The notes under the pieces are model-generated. The model worked only from the letters and a program-made list of their open reading frames with translations, searched no databases and was not told where the DNA came from. Positions 17,431-25,374 of a stretch of 37,789 nucleotides of DNA are shown one piece after another (the stretch's first letter is position 1; the number at the start of each line of letters is the position of its first letter). The translations under genes and the position numbers were made by a program. This DNA is from Streptomyces harenosi (GTDB lineage: Bacteria > Actinomycetota > Actinomycetes > Streptomycetales > Streptomycetaceae), in contig NZ_WYCT01000028.1 in NCBI RefSeq assembly GCF_011008945.1, positions 1 through 37,789 on the forward strand. Direction: 5' to 3'.

Positions 17431-17458
17431 TTTACCGGGGCTCGCGCCGACCTACCCT
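17431..17458 (+). promoter_or_regulatory. Promoter for the gene at 17465 (leaderless)
   Basis: TTTACC (17431-17436), a 16-nt spacer and TACCCT (17453-17458), then 6 nt to ATG 17465. The arrangement matches that of proA and predicts translation starting at or next to the transcript 5' end. Confidence 0.55.
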
Positions 17459-17464
17459 GAAAGT

Positions 17465-18535
17465 ATGGGAGGGCCTGGAGACCCGCCTGAGGGCACACCC
17501 GAGGGCATCCCCTCAGGTGGCGAGGACGAGTACCGGTCCGTCGTCTTCGACGAGTCCTTCGTCCGTGCTGCCCGCCTCCAGGAGTACTCCGCCGAGGAGC
17601 GCATGGCCGACCACGCGCCGGCCGTGCGGCGCCGCCCGCCCCTGCGCCGGGCGGGGCTGCCCCGGCAGGCCCTCGTCCTCGTCGTGCTGATCGCGATCGC
17701 CTTCGGCGCCGCCGTCTTCATGGGCCTGCGCCACCCGTACCAGACGCCCGCCGGGCAGGAGCCCGCCGAACCCCTGCGCACGACCGTCGTCCCGCTCGCC
17801 CCGCAGGGGCGGGTGCCCGGCACCGCCGATACCGCCCGCCTGTTCGAGCGCAGCCCCGCCGCGGAGTTCCGCGTGGGCGCCGAGGGCGTCCCGCTGCCGC
17901 CCGCCCGGCGCACCGCGCACTTCTCCGACGACCAGGTCCTCAACGCCCTGACCACGGCGAAGGACTACATCGTGCGCTCCGGGCTCGACCCGGAGGTGCT
18001 CGGCGGCGGCCCGGTCCGCTCCGTGCGGGTGCTGCTCGACCCCGACCAGCTCGGCCAGTTCGACGCGAGCTTCAAGAAGCCCGCCGCCGACGGCCGGCAC
18101 ACCCCCACCGGATGGCTGGTGCGGTTCGACCCCGCGCGCGCCGAGCTCGCCGACCCCGGCATCCGGGCGCACGGAACGCTGCGGGTGGCCGAGGCCGACT
18201 CCGCCACCCTGGAGGTCACCGCCGACCACACCTTCGTCTACGCGCTGCGGCCCGCCGGGCAGGACCGGGCCGAGGTGTCCCTGTTCACCGTCCGCCGCGA
18301 GCTGCACTTCCGCTTCGACCGGGACGACCTGCGCCTCCACCAGGCCCAGCTCGTCCTGTCCACCCTCCAGGCCGGGCCGCTGTCCTGCGCCGAGGACTCC
18401 GCGAACCATCTGCGCCCGCTGCTCGCGGGCCAGACCGCCAAGGACGGCCCCCCGGCCGGCACCGACCCGTACGTCACGGGCCGGGTCACGGCCCTGTGCG
18501 GGACGCTGGCGGCCGGGGCGCAGCCGAAGGTGTGA
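17465..18535 (+). CDS. Membrane-anchored protein with SVVFDE-x-FVRAA motif and extracytoplasmic domain
   Basis: 356 residues from ATG 17465, chosen by the -10 element 6 nt upstream; the open frame further upstream overlaps the previous gene and is spurious. N-terminus GGEDEYRSVVFDESFVRAARL (motif at 25-36), then a basic segment, one span (ALVLVVLIAIAFGAAVFMGL, about 64-83), and a ~270-residue outer domain. That domain has a helical block HFSDDQVLNALTTAKDYIVRSGLD, beta-rich stretches and a C-terminal cysteine pair (PLSCAEDS and ALCGTL) that could form a disulfide. Topology is type II-like, with the motif inside the cell. Function unknown. It pairs with the gene at 16806 and converges on the M48 protease. 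Confidence 0.78.
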   Translation: MGGPGDPPEGTPEGIPSGGEDEYRSVVFDESFVRAARLQEYSAEERMADHAPAVRRRPPLRRAGLPRQALVLVVLIAIAFGAAVFMGLRHPYQTPAGQEPAEPLRTTVVPLAPQGRVPGTADTARLFERSPAAEFRVGAEGVPLPPARRTAHFSDDQVLNALTTAKDYIVRSGLDPEVLGGGPVRSVRVLLDPDQLGQFDASFKKPAADGRHTPTGWLVRFDPARAELADPGIRAHGTLRVAEADSATLEVTADHTFVYALRPAGQDRAEVSLFTVRRELHFRFDRDDLRLHQAQLVLSTLQAGPLSCAEDSANHLRPLLAGQTAKDGPPAGTDPYVTGRVTALCGTLAAGAQPKV

Positions 18536-18643
18536 GGCGAGGGGCGCCGCGGGAGCGCGGGCCCCGGGCCGTTGCCGCGCCCGGTGCGGCGGTCCCGCCG
18601 CGCGGCCGGTCCCGTCCTGTCGCCGCGGCCGGGCCCCCGGCGG

Positions 18644-19795
18644 TCAGTCCCCCTCGCGCGGCGGCCGCCCGCCCGGCGCCCCGCCGTCCTCCTCCGGGCC
18701 CTGCGGCCCCGCGGCCTCCCCGGGGCCGTCCGGGGACTTCGGCGGGCGCGGCTGGGAGCCCGTGAAGCCGCCGAAGCCGCGCCGCATCCGCTCACCGAGG
18801 TCACCGGCGCCGCCGGCGAGGTCGTTCACCAGCTTCATCAGCGGGTCCTTGGAGGTGCGCACCTGCGAGGCGTAGCTGGAGGCCGACTCCCGGAAGGAGT
18901 CCCGGACCGAGGCGTCCCCGTCCTCGCCGCGCCGCGGGTAGTGGCCGTCCATCAGCCGCTGGTAGTCGCGGGAGGCGGCCCACTTCTTCAGCTCGGCGGC
19001 CCGCACCGTGGTGAACGGGTGGGAGCGCGGCAGCACGTTGAGGATCTTCAGGACGGAGTCGCGCAGATCGCCGCCGGCCTCGTACTCGTCGGCCTGCTCC
19101 AGGAAGGCGTCGACGTTCATCTCGTGCAGGTGGTTGCCGCCCGCGATCTTCATCAGGCCGCGCATGGAGGCCTGGAGGTCCTGGCCGACCAGGAGCCCCG
19201 CGCGGTCGGCGGACAGCTCGGACTTGCGGAACCACTCCCGCAGCGCCGTCACGATCGCCATGATCGCCACGTTGCCGAGCGGGATCCAGGCGACCCGGAC
19301 CGCCAGGCTGGTGAGGAAGAGCAGGACGGTCCGGTACACCGCGTGGCCGGACAGCGCGTGCCCGACCTCGTGGCCGATGACCGCGCGCATCTCCTCCTCG
19401 TCGAGCAGCTCCACCAGCCCGGTGGTTACGACGATGATCGGCTCGTCCAGGCCGATGCACATCGCGTTGGGGTTCGGGTCCTGGTTGACGTACATCGGCG
19501 GGACCTTCTCCAGGTCCAGGATGTAGCAGGCGTCCCGCAGCATGTCGTTCAGGTGGGAGAACTGCCGGTCCGAGACCCGTACGGAGTCGGACAGGAACAG
19601 CAGCCGCAGGCTCCGCTCCGGCAGCAGGCCGCTGAGCGCCTTGAACGCCGTGTCGAAACCGCTCAGCTTGCGCAGCGCCACCAGGGCGCTGCGGTCGGCC
19701 GGGTGCTCGTACGCACGCGAGGAGATCTCCGGGAAGCGCCTGCGCTGCCGGCCCGGCACCCTCTCCTGCCCGCTGTGCTGGTGGCCGTCGGACAT
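18644..19795 (-). CDS. M48 family membrane-associated zinc metalloprotease (HtpX-like)
   Basis: 383 residues from ATG 19795, preferred over the in-frame ATG at 19807 because GGGGGA lies 5 nt upstream of it. Zinc motif HEVGH at 142-146 (IGHEVGHALSGHAVY), third-ligand region SELSADRAGLLVGQD about 55 residues later, and hydrophobic segments after the motif (TVLLFLTSLAVRVAWI, NVAIMAIVTAL) that could insert in the membrane. NAMCIGLDEPIIVVTTGLVELLDEEEM precedes the zinc site, as in M48 proteins. The tail is disordered Gly/Pro-rich. HtpX-type enzymes degrade misfolded membrane proteins with the active site facing the cytoplasm. Its local partner proteins are unknown. It is transcribed divergently from the small gene at 19921. 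Confidence 0.9.
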   Translation of the reverse strand: MSDGHQHSGQERVPGRQRRRFPEISSRAYEHPADRSALVALRKLSGFDTAFKALSGLLPERSLRLLFLSDSVRVSDRQFSHLNDMLRDACYILDLEKVPPMYVNQDPNPNAMCIGLDEPIIVVTTGLVELLDEEEMRAVIGHEVGHALSGHAVYRTVLLFLTSLAVRVAWIPLGNVAIMAIVTALREWFRKSELSADRAGLLVGQDLQASMRGLMKIAGGNHLHEMNVDAFLEQADEYEAGGDLRDSVLKILNVLPRSHPFTTVRAAELKKWAASRDYQRLMDGHYPRRGEDGDASVRDSFRESASSYASQVRTSKDPLMKLVNDLAGGAGDLGERMRRGFGGFTGSQPRPPKSPDGPGEAAGPQGPEEDGGAPGGRPPREGD

Positions 19796-19920
19796 GTCTT
19801 CCCCCATGCGTGTGTGTGGGGTCCTTTACGGACCCTTGTGCGGCCCTTTGTACCCCCGGGGCAGCGCCCAGCCTAGGCGGAGATACCGTGGACGGGCAGT
19901 ACAGCGAAGGAGACCGCGTC

Positions 19921-20085
19921 ATGGAGCACACCCCCCGCACCGCCTGGCTCGCCGAGGCGGCGCGCACGGCCGCCGAGCCGCAGGGAACGGGAAACCTGCT
20001 CCGGATCATCCTGATCGTGATGGTGGTGGGCTGTGTGCTGACCGCGTGGTTCCTGCTGCGGGGCTACAAGCGCAAGGACGACTGA
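19921..20085 (+). CDS. Small single-span membrane protein (54 aa)
   Basis: 54 residues from ATG 19921, with GAAGGAGA 7 nt upstream. A polar Ala/Thr/Glu-rich N-terminus is followed by one span (LLRIILIVMVVGCVLTAWFLL, about 26-46) and a basic end GYKRKDD. Positive residues after the span suggest a C-in orientation. Function unknown. A second protein of equal length and plan follows at 20252. Confidence 0.75.
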   Translation: MEHTPRTAWLAEAARTAAEPQGTGNLLRIILIVMVVGCVLTAWFLLRGYKRKDD

Positions 20086-20251
20086 GGCGGCCGGAAGGTT
20101 CCCCGGCCCCCCGGGGCGGCCGGGAAGGGCGCGGGCGGGCCGGAGCGGAGGGACGTCCCCAACGGCGGAGTCGGCGTGATCGCCCGCACGGCTCCCGCAT
20201 ACGATGAGCCGACGTCTTTATCCCGCCCACACCTGATAGGTCCTGCCGAAG

Positions 20252-20416
20252 ATGAGCTTCCACAGCACCGCTGCCCAGCTGGTCACCCTCGCCGCCGAGG
20301 GCCAGGAGCACGGCGGCAACCACGAGAGCCTCAGCCCCTACCTGACCGGTGGCGGCGCCTTCGTCATCCTCATGCTGCTGCTGTGGATCACCACGCGCTT
20401 CAACCGCGACCGCTAG
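20252..20416 (+). CDS. Small single-span membrane protein (54 aa), upstream of nadD
   Basis: 54 residues from ATG 20252 ([20 protein letters not shown]). One span ([16 protein letters not shown]) and a basic end RFNRDR. The hydrophilic, Gly/Glu/His-rich first half and the length match a small protein I know upstream of nadD in Streptomyces. The ribosome binding site is weak (GAAG directly upstream). A possible -10, TACGAT, lies at about 20200-20205. Function unknown. Confidence 0.7.
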   Translation: MSFHSTAAQLVTLAAEGQEHGGNHESLSPYLTGGGAFVILMLLLWITTRFNRDR

Positions 20417-20522
20417 GGGAACCGCCCGGGGCCGCCCCGGACCGCCCCGCGCCCGGCCCCGGGACGCCGGGGAGCCCGGGGGAGGCCGGAACCCCCGGAC
20501 CGGGCCGGTAGGGTCTGCACGC

Positions 20523-21221
20523 ATGGGAGAGCAGGACATGCCTACCGGTCCGGCGCACGACACGGTGAGCGGCGCGCAGCAGAGCCCGGCGCCCGGCCGT
20601 GCCGCCGGCCCCGGCAACGGCCCGTGGCGCACGGGCAAGCGCCGCCTCGGCGTCATGGGCGGCACTTTCGACCCGATCCACCACGGGCACCTGGTGGCGG
20701 CCAGCGAGGTCGCCGCGCAGTTCCACCTCGACGAGGTGGTCTTCGTCCCGACCGGCCAGCCGTGGCAGAAGAGCCACCGCAGGGTCTCCGCCGCCGAGGA
20801 CCGCTATCTGATGACGGTCATCGCGACCGCCGAGAACCCGCAGTTCTCGGTGAGCCGCATCGACATCGACCGCGGCGGCCCCACCTACACCGTGGACACC
20901 CTGCGCGACCTGCGCGCCCTCAACCCCGACACGGACCTGTTCTTCATCACCGGCGCCGACGCGCTGGCGCAGATCCTGACCTGGCGCGACAGCGAGGAGC
21001 TGTTCTCCCTCGCGCACTTCATCGGCGTCACCCGCCCCGGCCACCACCTGACCGACGCCGGGCTCCCCGAGGGCGGTGTCTCGCTCGTCGAGGTCCCCGC
21101 CCTCGCCATCTCCTCCACGGACTGCCGTGCGAGAGTCGCCAAGGGCGACCCGGTCTGGTATCTGGTGCCCGACGGAGTCGTGCGCTACATCGACAAGCGC
21201 CAGCTCTACCGCGGCGACTGA
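20523..21221 (+). CDS. nadD: Nicotinate-nucleotide adenylyltransferase
   Basis: 232 residues from ATG 20523. TAGGGT at 20509-20514 is 8 nt upstream, so the message may be leaderless; ATG 20538, with GGGAGA 7 nt before it, is the alternative start. The first ~40 residues are a disordered extension. The nucleotidyltransferase core begins [17 protein letters not shown] (T/HxGH phosphate-binding motif) and ends with ISSTDCR, the ISSTxxR signature. It joins nicotinate mononucleotide to ATP to give deamido-NAD. The order nadD, LCP-like, rsfS, phosphatase resembles the mycobacterial nadD-rsfS-gpgP cluster. Confidence 0.95.
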   Translation: MGEQDMPTGPAHDTVSGAQQSPAPGRAAGPGNGPWRTGKRRLGVMGGTFDPIHHGHLVAASEVAAQFHLDEVVFVPTGQPWQKSHRRVSAAEDRYLMTVIATAENPQFSVSRIDIDRGGPTYTVDTLRDLRALNPDTDLFFITGADALAQILTWRDSEELFSLAHFIGVTRPGHHLTDAGLPEGGVSLVEVPALAISSTDCRARVAKGDPVWYLVPDGVVRYIDKRQLYRGD

Positions 21222-21237
21222 GCCGAGAGGGGCACCG

Positions 21238-23019
21238 GTGAACGACCGATACGACGCGGGGTACGGGGCCGCCCCGTACGAGCTCGTCGGCTACGACGAG
21301 TACGGACAGCCCGTGTACCGCCAGGCCCCGGTGCGGCAGGACGCGCACCAGCAGCCGTACGACCCCTACGACCCGTACGCAGCCTACGGGCAGCAGGGGC
21401 AGCAGGGGCAGCAGGGGCAGCAGAGCCACGCCTACGACCCGTACGCCCAGGACGGGGGGCAGGCCGCCGCGGCGTACGGCGCCCCGGCCCCCGGCACCGC
21501 CCAGGACCCGGGCCCGCAGCCGCCCGTCCCCCCGTACGGCACCTCCTACGACCCGTACGACCCCTATGGCGCCGCCGCCCACCAGGGCGGCGGGAGCGAC
21601 CGGCCGTACGACCCCTACGGGCAGCCCGCGGCCGGCGGGGCGCAGGCGCGTGTCGCCGGGCAGACCGCCTACATCCCGCAGCAGGCCGGCCCGCCCGACG
21701 AGCCGGCGCCCGCCGCCGGGGGCGAGGAGGAGCCCGCCGGGAGCGAAGGCGACTACCGCACCGAGCAGTTCGCCTTCGTCGAGGAGCCGGACGGCGACTC
21801 CGAGGACGTCATCGACTGGCTGAAGTTCACCGAGAACCGCACCGAGCGCCGTGAGGAGGCCCGCCGCCGTGCCCGCGCGCGCCTGATCGCGCTCGCCGTC
21901 GTCCTGGCCCTGGTCGCGGCCGGCGGCGTGGGCTGGCTCTGGTTCGCCGGGAAGCTGCCCGGGCTGTCGTCCTCGGACTCCGGGACCGGCACGACGGCGA
22001 CGGGCGCCCAGAAGCGCGAGGTGATCGTCGTCCACCTGCACGACACCAGGCAGGGGGGCACCACCACGGCGCTGCTCGTCGACAACGCCACCGCCCGGCA
22101 GGGCACCACCGTCCTGCTGCCCAACTCCCTCACGCTGACCGGCGACGACGGCACCACCACCACGCTGGCCCAGTCCGTGGCGGACGCCGGCGCCGACGGC
22201 ACCCAGGACGCGCTCGACTCCGTCCTCGGCACCTCCATCCACGGCACCTGGCGGCTGGACACCCCCTACCTGCAGAACCTCGTCGACCTGGTCGGCAACA
22301 TCGACGTCGACACCGACGCCGACGTGCCCGACCCGGACGCCGGCAAGCAGGACGGGGCGCCCCTGGTCCACAAGGGCCCGAACCAGACCCTCAGCGGGAA
22401 GATGGCGGTCGCCTACGCCACCTACCGCGCCCCCGAGGAGTCCCCGAACGCCCAGCTGGAGCGGTTCGGGCAGGTGATGCAGGGCGTGCTGCGCAAGCTG
22501 TCCTCCGACCCGCAGGGCGCGACCACCACCATCCAGACGCTGGCGCAGATCCTGGACCCGCCGCTCACCGACAAGGAGCTCGGCACCTTCCTCGCCGGAC
22601 TGGCCGAGCTGGCCAAGGGCGGCGACTACAAGACGGCGCTGCTGCCCGTCCAGAAGGACGGCACGCTCAGCGCCGAGGCGAGCGACAGCGTCGTCAAGGA
22701 CATCCTGGGCGGCACCGCCAAGAGCCCCGACCAGGACTCCGCCGTGCGCGTCCTGGTGCGCAGCGCGGGCGGCACCCGGGACGACACCGACAAGGCCCGG
22801 GTCGCCCTGCTCAACGGCGGCTTCACCTTCCTGGAGGGCGGCACCGCCTCCTCCCGGGCGGCGTCCCAGGTCCTCTACGCGGACGCCGCGGACAAGGAGA
22901 GCGCCGCCGAGGTCGCCAAGACCCTGGGCCTGCCGTCCGGGTCCGTCACCCAGGGGAAGGTCTCCTCCAACGCGGACGTCGCGGTCCTCCTCGGCGAGGA
23001 CTACGACCCGTCGTCGTAG
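21238..23019 (+). CDS. LytR-CpsA-Psr-like membrane protein with LytR C-terminal domain
   Basis: 593 residues from GTG 21238, with GAGAGGGG 5-7 nt upstream. The first ~215 residues are a cytoplasmic low-complexity region rich in Tyr, Pro, Gly and Gln (repeated YDPY; four GQQ units). One span at ~216-238 is followed by a divergent LCP domain (~260-430: LLVDNATARQGTTVLLPNS, LVDLVGNIDVDTDADV, MAVAYATYRAP, QLERFGQVMQGVL) and a LytR_C domain (~500-590). LCP enzymes move wall glycopolymers from lipid carrier to peptidoglycan. The usual RSDT-type Arg/Asp motif is replaced by GGTTTALL, so catalysis is uncertain. From memory, the S. coelicolor gene next to nadD (SCO2578, PdtA) is a glycopolymer transferase needed for normal sporulation; this is probably its counterpart. 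It starts 17 nt after nadD and is likely co-transcribed. Confidence 0.82.
   Translation: MNDRYDAGYGAAPYELVGYDEYGQPVYRQAPVRQDAHQQPYDPYDPYAAYGQQGQQGQQGQQSHAYDPYAQDGGQAAAAYGAPAPGTAQDPGPQPPVPPYGTSYDPYDPYGAAAHQGGGSDRPYDPYGQPAAGGAQARVAGQTAYIPQQAGPPDEPAPAAGGEEEPAGSEGDYRTEQFAFVEEPDGDSEDVIDWLKFTENRTERREEARRRARARLIALAVVLALVAAGGVGWLWFAGKLPGLSSSDSGTGTTATGAQKREVIVVHLHDTRQGGTTTALLVDNATARQGTTVLLPNSLTLTGDDGTTTTLAQSVADAGADGTQDALDSVLGTSIHGTWRLDTPYLQNLVDLVGNIDVDTDADVPDPDAGKQDGAPLVHKGPNQTLSGKMAVAYATYRAPEESPNAQLERFGQVMQGVLRKLSSDPQGATTTIQTLAQILDPPLTDKELGTFLAGLAELAKGGDYKTALLPVQKDGTLSAEASDSVVKDILGGTAKSPDQDSAVRVLVRSAGGTRDDTDKARVALLNGGFTFLEGGTASSRAASQVLYADAADKESAAEVAKTLGLPSGSVTQGKVSSNADVAVLLGEDYDPSS
21388..21423 (+). 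repeat. Four perfect 9-bp tandem repeats within the LCP-like gene
   Basis: GGGCAGCAG is repeated four times without change and encodes GQQ x4 in the disordered cytoplasmic tail. The unit is a multiple of three, so copy number can change without breaking the frame. Confidence 0.9.
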
Positions 23020-23057
23020 GGGCCCGCGGGCCCGGCGCCGCCGGGGTCCCGGCCCCA

Positions 23058-23117
23058 CCGGCCCCCGTGCGGGCCGCGTCGCACGCGCGAGCGTGACGCG
23101 GCCCACGCGGGGGCCGG
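23058..23117. terminator. Long hairpin between the LCP-like gene and rsfS
   Basis: 23058-23080 pairs with 23095-23117 over 23 positions with only a short mismatched patch (GCAC opposite ACGC). The 14-nt loop itself contains CACGC/GCGTG complementarity. It lies 38 nt after the LCP-like stop. No U tract. Confidence 0.65.
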
Positions 23118-23193
23118 CCGCTTGCGCCCCGGGCGCCGGCGGCGGTCCGTGAGACCCTGGAAGGCAAACCGACCGCCGACCGAAAGCCGTGCA

Positions 23194-23643
23194 GTGACCG
23201 CAACCGACCGCTCCCTGGAGCTCATCAACACCGCCGCGCAGGCGGCCGCCGACAAGCTCGCCCACGACGTCATCGCCTACGACGTCAGCGACGTGCTGTC
23301 GATCACGGACGCCTTCCTCCTCGCCTCGGCGCCCAACGACCGCCAGGTCAAGGCGATCGTGGACGAGATCGAGGAACGGCTCCTCAAGGAGCTCGGCGCC
23401 AAGCCCGTGCGCCGCGAGGGCGACCGCGAGGCCCGCTGGGTCCTGCTGGACTACGTCGACATCGTCGTCCACGTCCAGCACAGCGAGGAACGCGTCTTCT
23501 ACGCCCTGGAGCGGCTGTGGAAGGACTGCCCCGAGATCGACCTGCCGGACGACGCCCGGGCCACCCGCGGCAAGGCCGAGGAGCACGCGCGGGCCCAGGC
23601 CGCCGCCGAGGAGGCCGCGGAGGCGGGCGGGGAGTGGCGGTGA
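23194..23643 (+). CDS. rsfS: Ribosomal silencing factor RsfS
   Basis: 149 residues from GTG 23194, with GAAAG about 8 nt upstream. The DUF143 core spans ~1-110: AAQAAADKLAHDVIAYDVSD, LSITDAFLLASAPNDRQVKAI, REGDREARWVLLDYVDIVVHV and FYALERLWKDCP. The Ala/Glu-rich tail after 120 is an actinobacterial extension. RsfS binds L14 on the large subunit and blocks subunit joining when nutrients are short. Its TGA overlaps the GTG of the next gene by 4 nt (GTGA), so the two are coupled. Confidence 0.95.
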   Translation: MTATDRSLELINTAAQAAADKLAHDVIAYDVSDVLSITDAFLLASAPNDRQVKAIVDEIEERLLKELGAKPVRREGDREARWVLLDYVDIVVHVQHSEERVFYALERLWKDCPEIDLPDDARATRGKAEEHARAQAAAEEAAEAGGEWR

Positions 23644-24311
23644 GCGGCGCCGCCGCCGAGCCCGCCCGCAAGCAGGGCAGGGGCCGCCGCATCATCCTCT
23701 GGCGGCACGGCCAGACCGCCTGGAACGTGGAGCGCCGCTTCCAGGGCACCACGGACATCGAGCTCACCGAGACCGGTGTCGCCCAGGCCCGCCGCGCCGC
23801 CCGGCTGCTCGCCGGCCTCAGGCCCGACGCGATCGTCGCCTCGGACCTGCGGCGGGCCGCGGACACCGCCGGCGAGCTCGCCGCCCTCACCGGCCTGGAG
23901 GTGACCCTCGACGAGGGCCTGCGCGAGACCTACGCGGGCGTCTGGCAGGGCCTGACGCACGAGGAGATCATCGCCCGGCACGGCGAGCAGTACGCGGCGT
24001 GGAAGCGCGGCGAGCCGGTGCGCCGCGGCGGCGGCGAGCTGGAGACCGAGGTCGCCGACCGCGCCGCCCCCGTCGTGCTGCGGCACGTCGAGAAGCTCCC
24101 CGAGGACGGCACCCTGGTCGTGGTCAGCCACGGCGGCACGATCCGCACGACCATCGGCCGCCTCATCGGCCTGGAGCCGCGCAACTGGGAGAGCCTCGGC
24201 GGCCTGACCAACTGCTGCTGGTCGGTCCTCGGCCAGGGCGCCCGCGGGTGGCGGCTGCTCGAACACAACGCCGGCACCCTGCCGGAGCCGGTGCTGGGCG
24301 ACGACGACTGA
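23640..24311 (+). CDS. Histidine phosphatase family protein (GpgP-like)
   Basis: 223 residues from GTG 23640, overlapping rsfS, with GGGGAG 5 nt upstream. Branch-1 histidine phosphatase: catalytic ILWRHGQTAWN (phospho-acceptor His in RHG), FQGTTDIELTETGVAQA, ASDLRRAADTA, ETYAGVWQGLTHEEI and the second catalytic His in VVSHGGTIR. In mycobacteria the gene beside rsfS and nadD encodes GpgP, glucosyl-3-phosphoglycerate phosphatase; the synteny suggests the same lineage here. The substrate cannot be read from the sequence, and other sugar-phosphate or phosphoglycerate substrates are possible. Confidence 0.88.
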   Translation: MSGAAAEPARKQGRGRRIILWRHGQTAWNVERRFQGTTDIELTETGVAQARRAARLLAGLRPDAIVASDLRRAADTAGELAALTGLEVTLDEGLRETYAGVWQGLTHEEIIARHGEQYAAWKRGEPVRRGGGELETEVADRAAPVVLRHVEKLPEDGTLVVVSHGGTIRTTIGRLIGLEPRNWESLGGLTNCCWSVLGQGARGWRLLEHNAGTLPEPVLGDDD

Positions 24312-24341
24312 GCGGCGCGCGACCGGTCCCCGGACCCGGAT

Positions 24342-24371
24342 TTCACTTTCCGGCAGGTCACAGGCTAAAGT
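24342..24371 (+). promoter_or_regulatory. Promoter of the first tRNA-Ala gene
   Basis: TTCACT (24342-24347), an 18-nt spacer and TAAAGT (24366-24371), giving a predicted start near 24378, about 30 nt before the mature tRNA. Confidence 0.5.
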
Positions 24372-24407
24372 TCTTCTTGTTCGCCCCGCCGAGCGGGAAG
24401 AACACCA

Positions 24408-24480
24408 GGGGCTATAGCTCAGTTGGTAGAGCGCCTGCATGGCATGCAGGAGGTCAGGAGTTCAATTCTCCTTAGCTCCA
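24408..24480 (+). tRNA. tRNA-Ala(GGC), copy 1
   Basis: 73 nt. Acceptor GGGGCTA pairs with TAGCTCC with one G-T pair, and discriminator A73 is at 24480. The D-arm starts AGCTCAGTTGGTAGAGC. The anticodon stem CCTGC/GCAGG holds the loop ATGGCAT with anticodon GGC, reading GCC alanine codons. The T-arm is GGAG-TTCAATT-CTCC. CCA is not encoded. Identical to copy 2 at 25375. Confidence 0.98.
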
Positions 24481-24493
24481 CAGCACACGGACG

Positions 24494-24523
24494 AATCCCG
24501 TCCCCTCCGGGGGGCGGGATTTT
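24494..24523 (+). terminator. Intrinsic terminator after tRNA-Ala copy 1
   Basis: AATCCCG (24494-24500) pairs with CGGGATT (24515-24521), with CCCC/GGGG inside, followed by a short T run. Confidence 0.8.
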
Positions 24524-24691
24524 CCGTTTCCCCGCCCCGGGGGCCCTCCGCGCCGGGCGGCCGGCCCGCCGCGGGCACCCCTCGGCGCATCACGCCGGGC
24601 CGCGCGGGCGACCGCCGCCGACCGCCGTCGCGCACGTCCCGCCGCGGCCGCCGCCCCGGATGTCGTGACCGCACTGGTATCCAAGGCGTCG

Positions 24692-24721
24692 CTGACCGTG
24701 TTGGCCTGGTCGTGGCAGAAT
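24692..24721 (+). promoter_or_regulatory. Candidate promoter of the two small zinc-binding-type genes
   Basis: CTGACC (24692-24697), an 18-nt spacer and CAGAAT (24716-24721), about 43 nt ahead of the first start codon. Moderate match only. Confidence 0.4.
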
Positions 24722-24764
24722 CAAACGGCCGGAAGGGAGCGCGGCCCGACGGGAGGGAGTAGCG

Positions 24765-24938
24765 ATGCCTGCGAGCATCCGCGAGGAGGTCGGTCACTTC
24801 CTCGACAGCGCTGTGACGAGCGACACGGTCACCCGTCTGAGCTGCCCCTCCTGCGGTTCCGCGCATGTGGCCCAAGTCCTCGGGGACAACGGCGGGATCT
24901 CGTACGTGTGCACGGCCTGCGGCCATAGCTGGAGCTGA
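24765..24938 (+). CDS. Small zinc-ribbon-type protein (57 aa)
   Basis: 57 residues from ATG 24765, with GGGAGGGAG just upstream. Two Cys pairs, C27-P-S-C30 and C49-T-A-C52, each followed by G, form a typical four-cysteine zinc ribbon. The first 25 residues look helical and acidic. No catalytic domain is present; it may bind nucleic acid or act as an adaptor, but the function is unknown. It is coupled to the next gene, whose ribosome binding site lies inside its last codons. The pair is bracketed by two tRNA-Ala genes. Confidence 0.75.
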   Translation: MPASIREEVGHFLDSAVTSDTVTRLSCPSCGSAHVAQVLGDNGGISYVCTACGHSWS

Positions 24939-24941
24939 TCG

Positions 24942-25175
24942 ATGGGTGCCCACAGGCGTAAGTGCGACTGGTGCGGCAGCGGTACGCCGATCGTCCGTGA
25001 CATGGAGCCGGTCAACCCGGACTACCAGTACTGGTGCGAGGAGTGCGCGCGGGCGCTGATCATAAAAGGCGACCCGATCGAGACGTACCGCGAGCTGGAG
25101 GGTGAGCCGATCTACGGGCGGCTCCTCGAAGAGCACTGCACGCTCAAGCGGTTCTACTCGTTCGTCACGGCCTGA
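24942..25175 (+). CDS. Small Cys-rich putative zinc-binding protein (77 aa)
   Basis: 77 residues from ATG 24942, 3 nt after the previous stop, using GGAG at 24931-24934 (7-nt spacing). Cysteines C8-D-W-C11 and C32-E-E-C35 form a probable zinc knuckle; C66 is unpaired. The rest is helical and charged (GDPIETYRELEGEPIYGRLL, EEHCTLKRFYSFV). I recognise it as a conserved Streptomyces protein upstream of leuS but know no function. The tight linkage suggests it works together with the 57-residue zinc ribbon. Confidence 0.8.
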   Translation: MGAHRRKCDWCGSGTPIVRDMEPVNPDYQYWCEECARALIIKGDPIETYRELEGEPIYGRLLEEHCTLKRFYSFVTA

Positions 25176-25305
25176 TCCTGCCGCTCACCCCTCCCGGTCC
25201 CGACTTCGCCTCCCTGCGGCGCCGTTCGGCCCGGAGCGGCGCAGGCGCCCCGGCGGGCGCGTGCGGGCGGACAAAAGGTGCGAATCGGTACGCGGCGGAG
25301 CCGAT

Positions 25306-25336
25306 TTGGTGTTGGGCCGGGGGGACCGTGTAATGT
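25306..25336 (+). promoter_or_regulatory. Promoter of the second tRNA-Ala gene
   Basis: TAATGT (25331-25336) is a good -10. TTGGTG (25306-25311) with a 19-nt spacer is the best -35. Predicted start is about 30 nt before the tRNA. Confidence 0.5.
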
Positions 25337-25374
25337 TGGCGTCGCCGCCGGGGAAACCGGAAGAAACACGGCAA

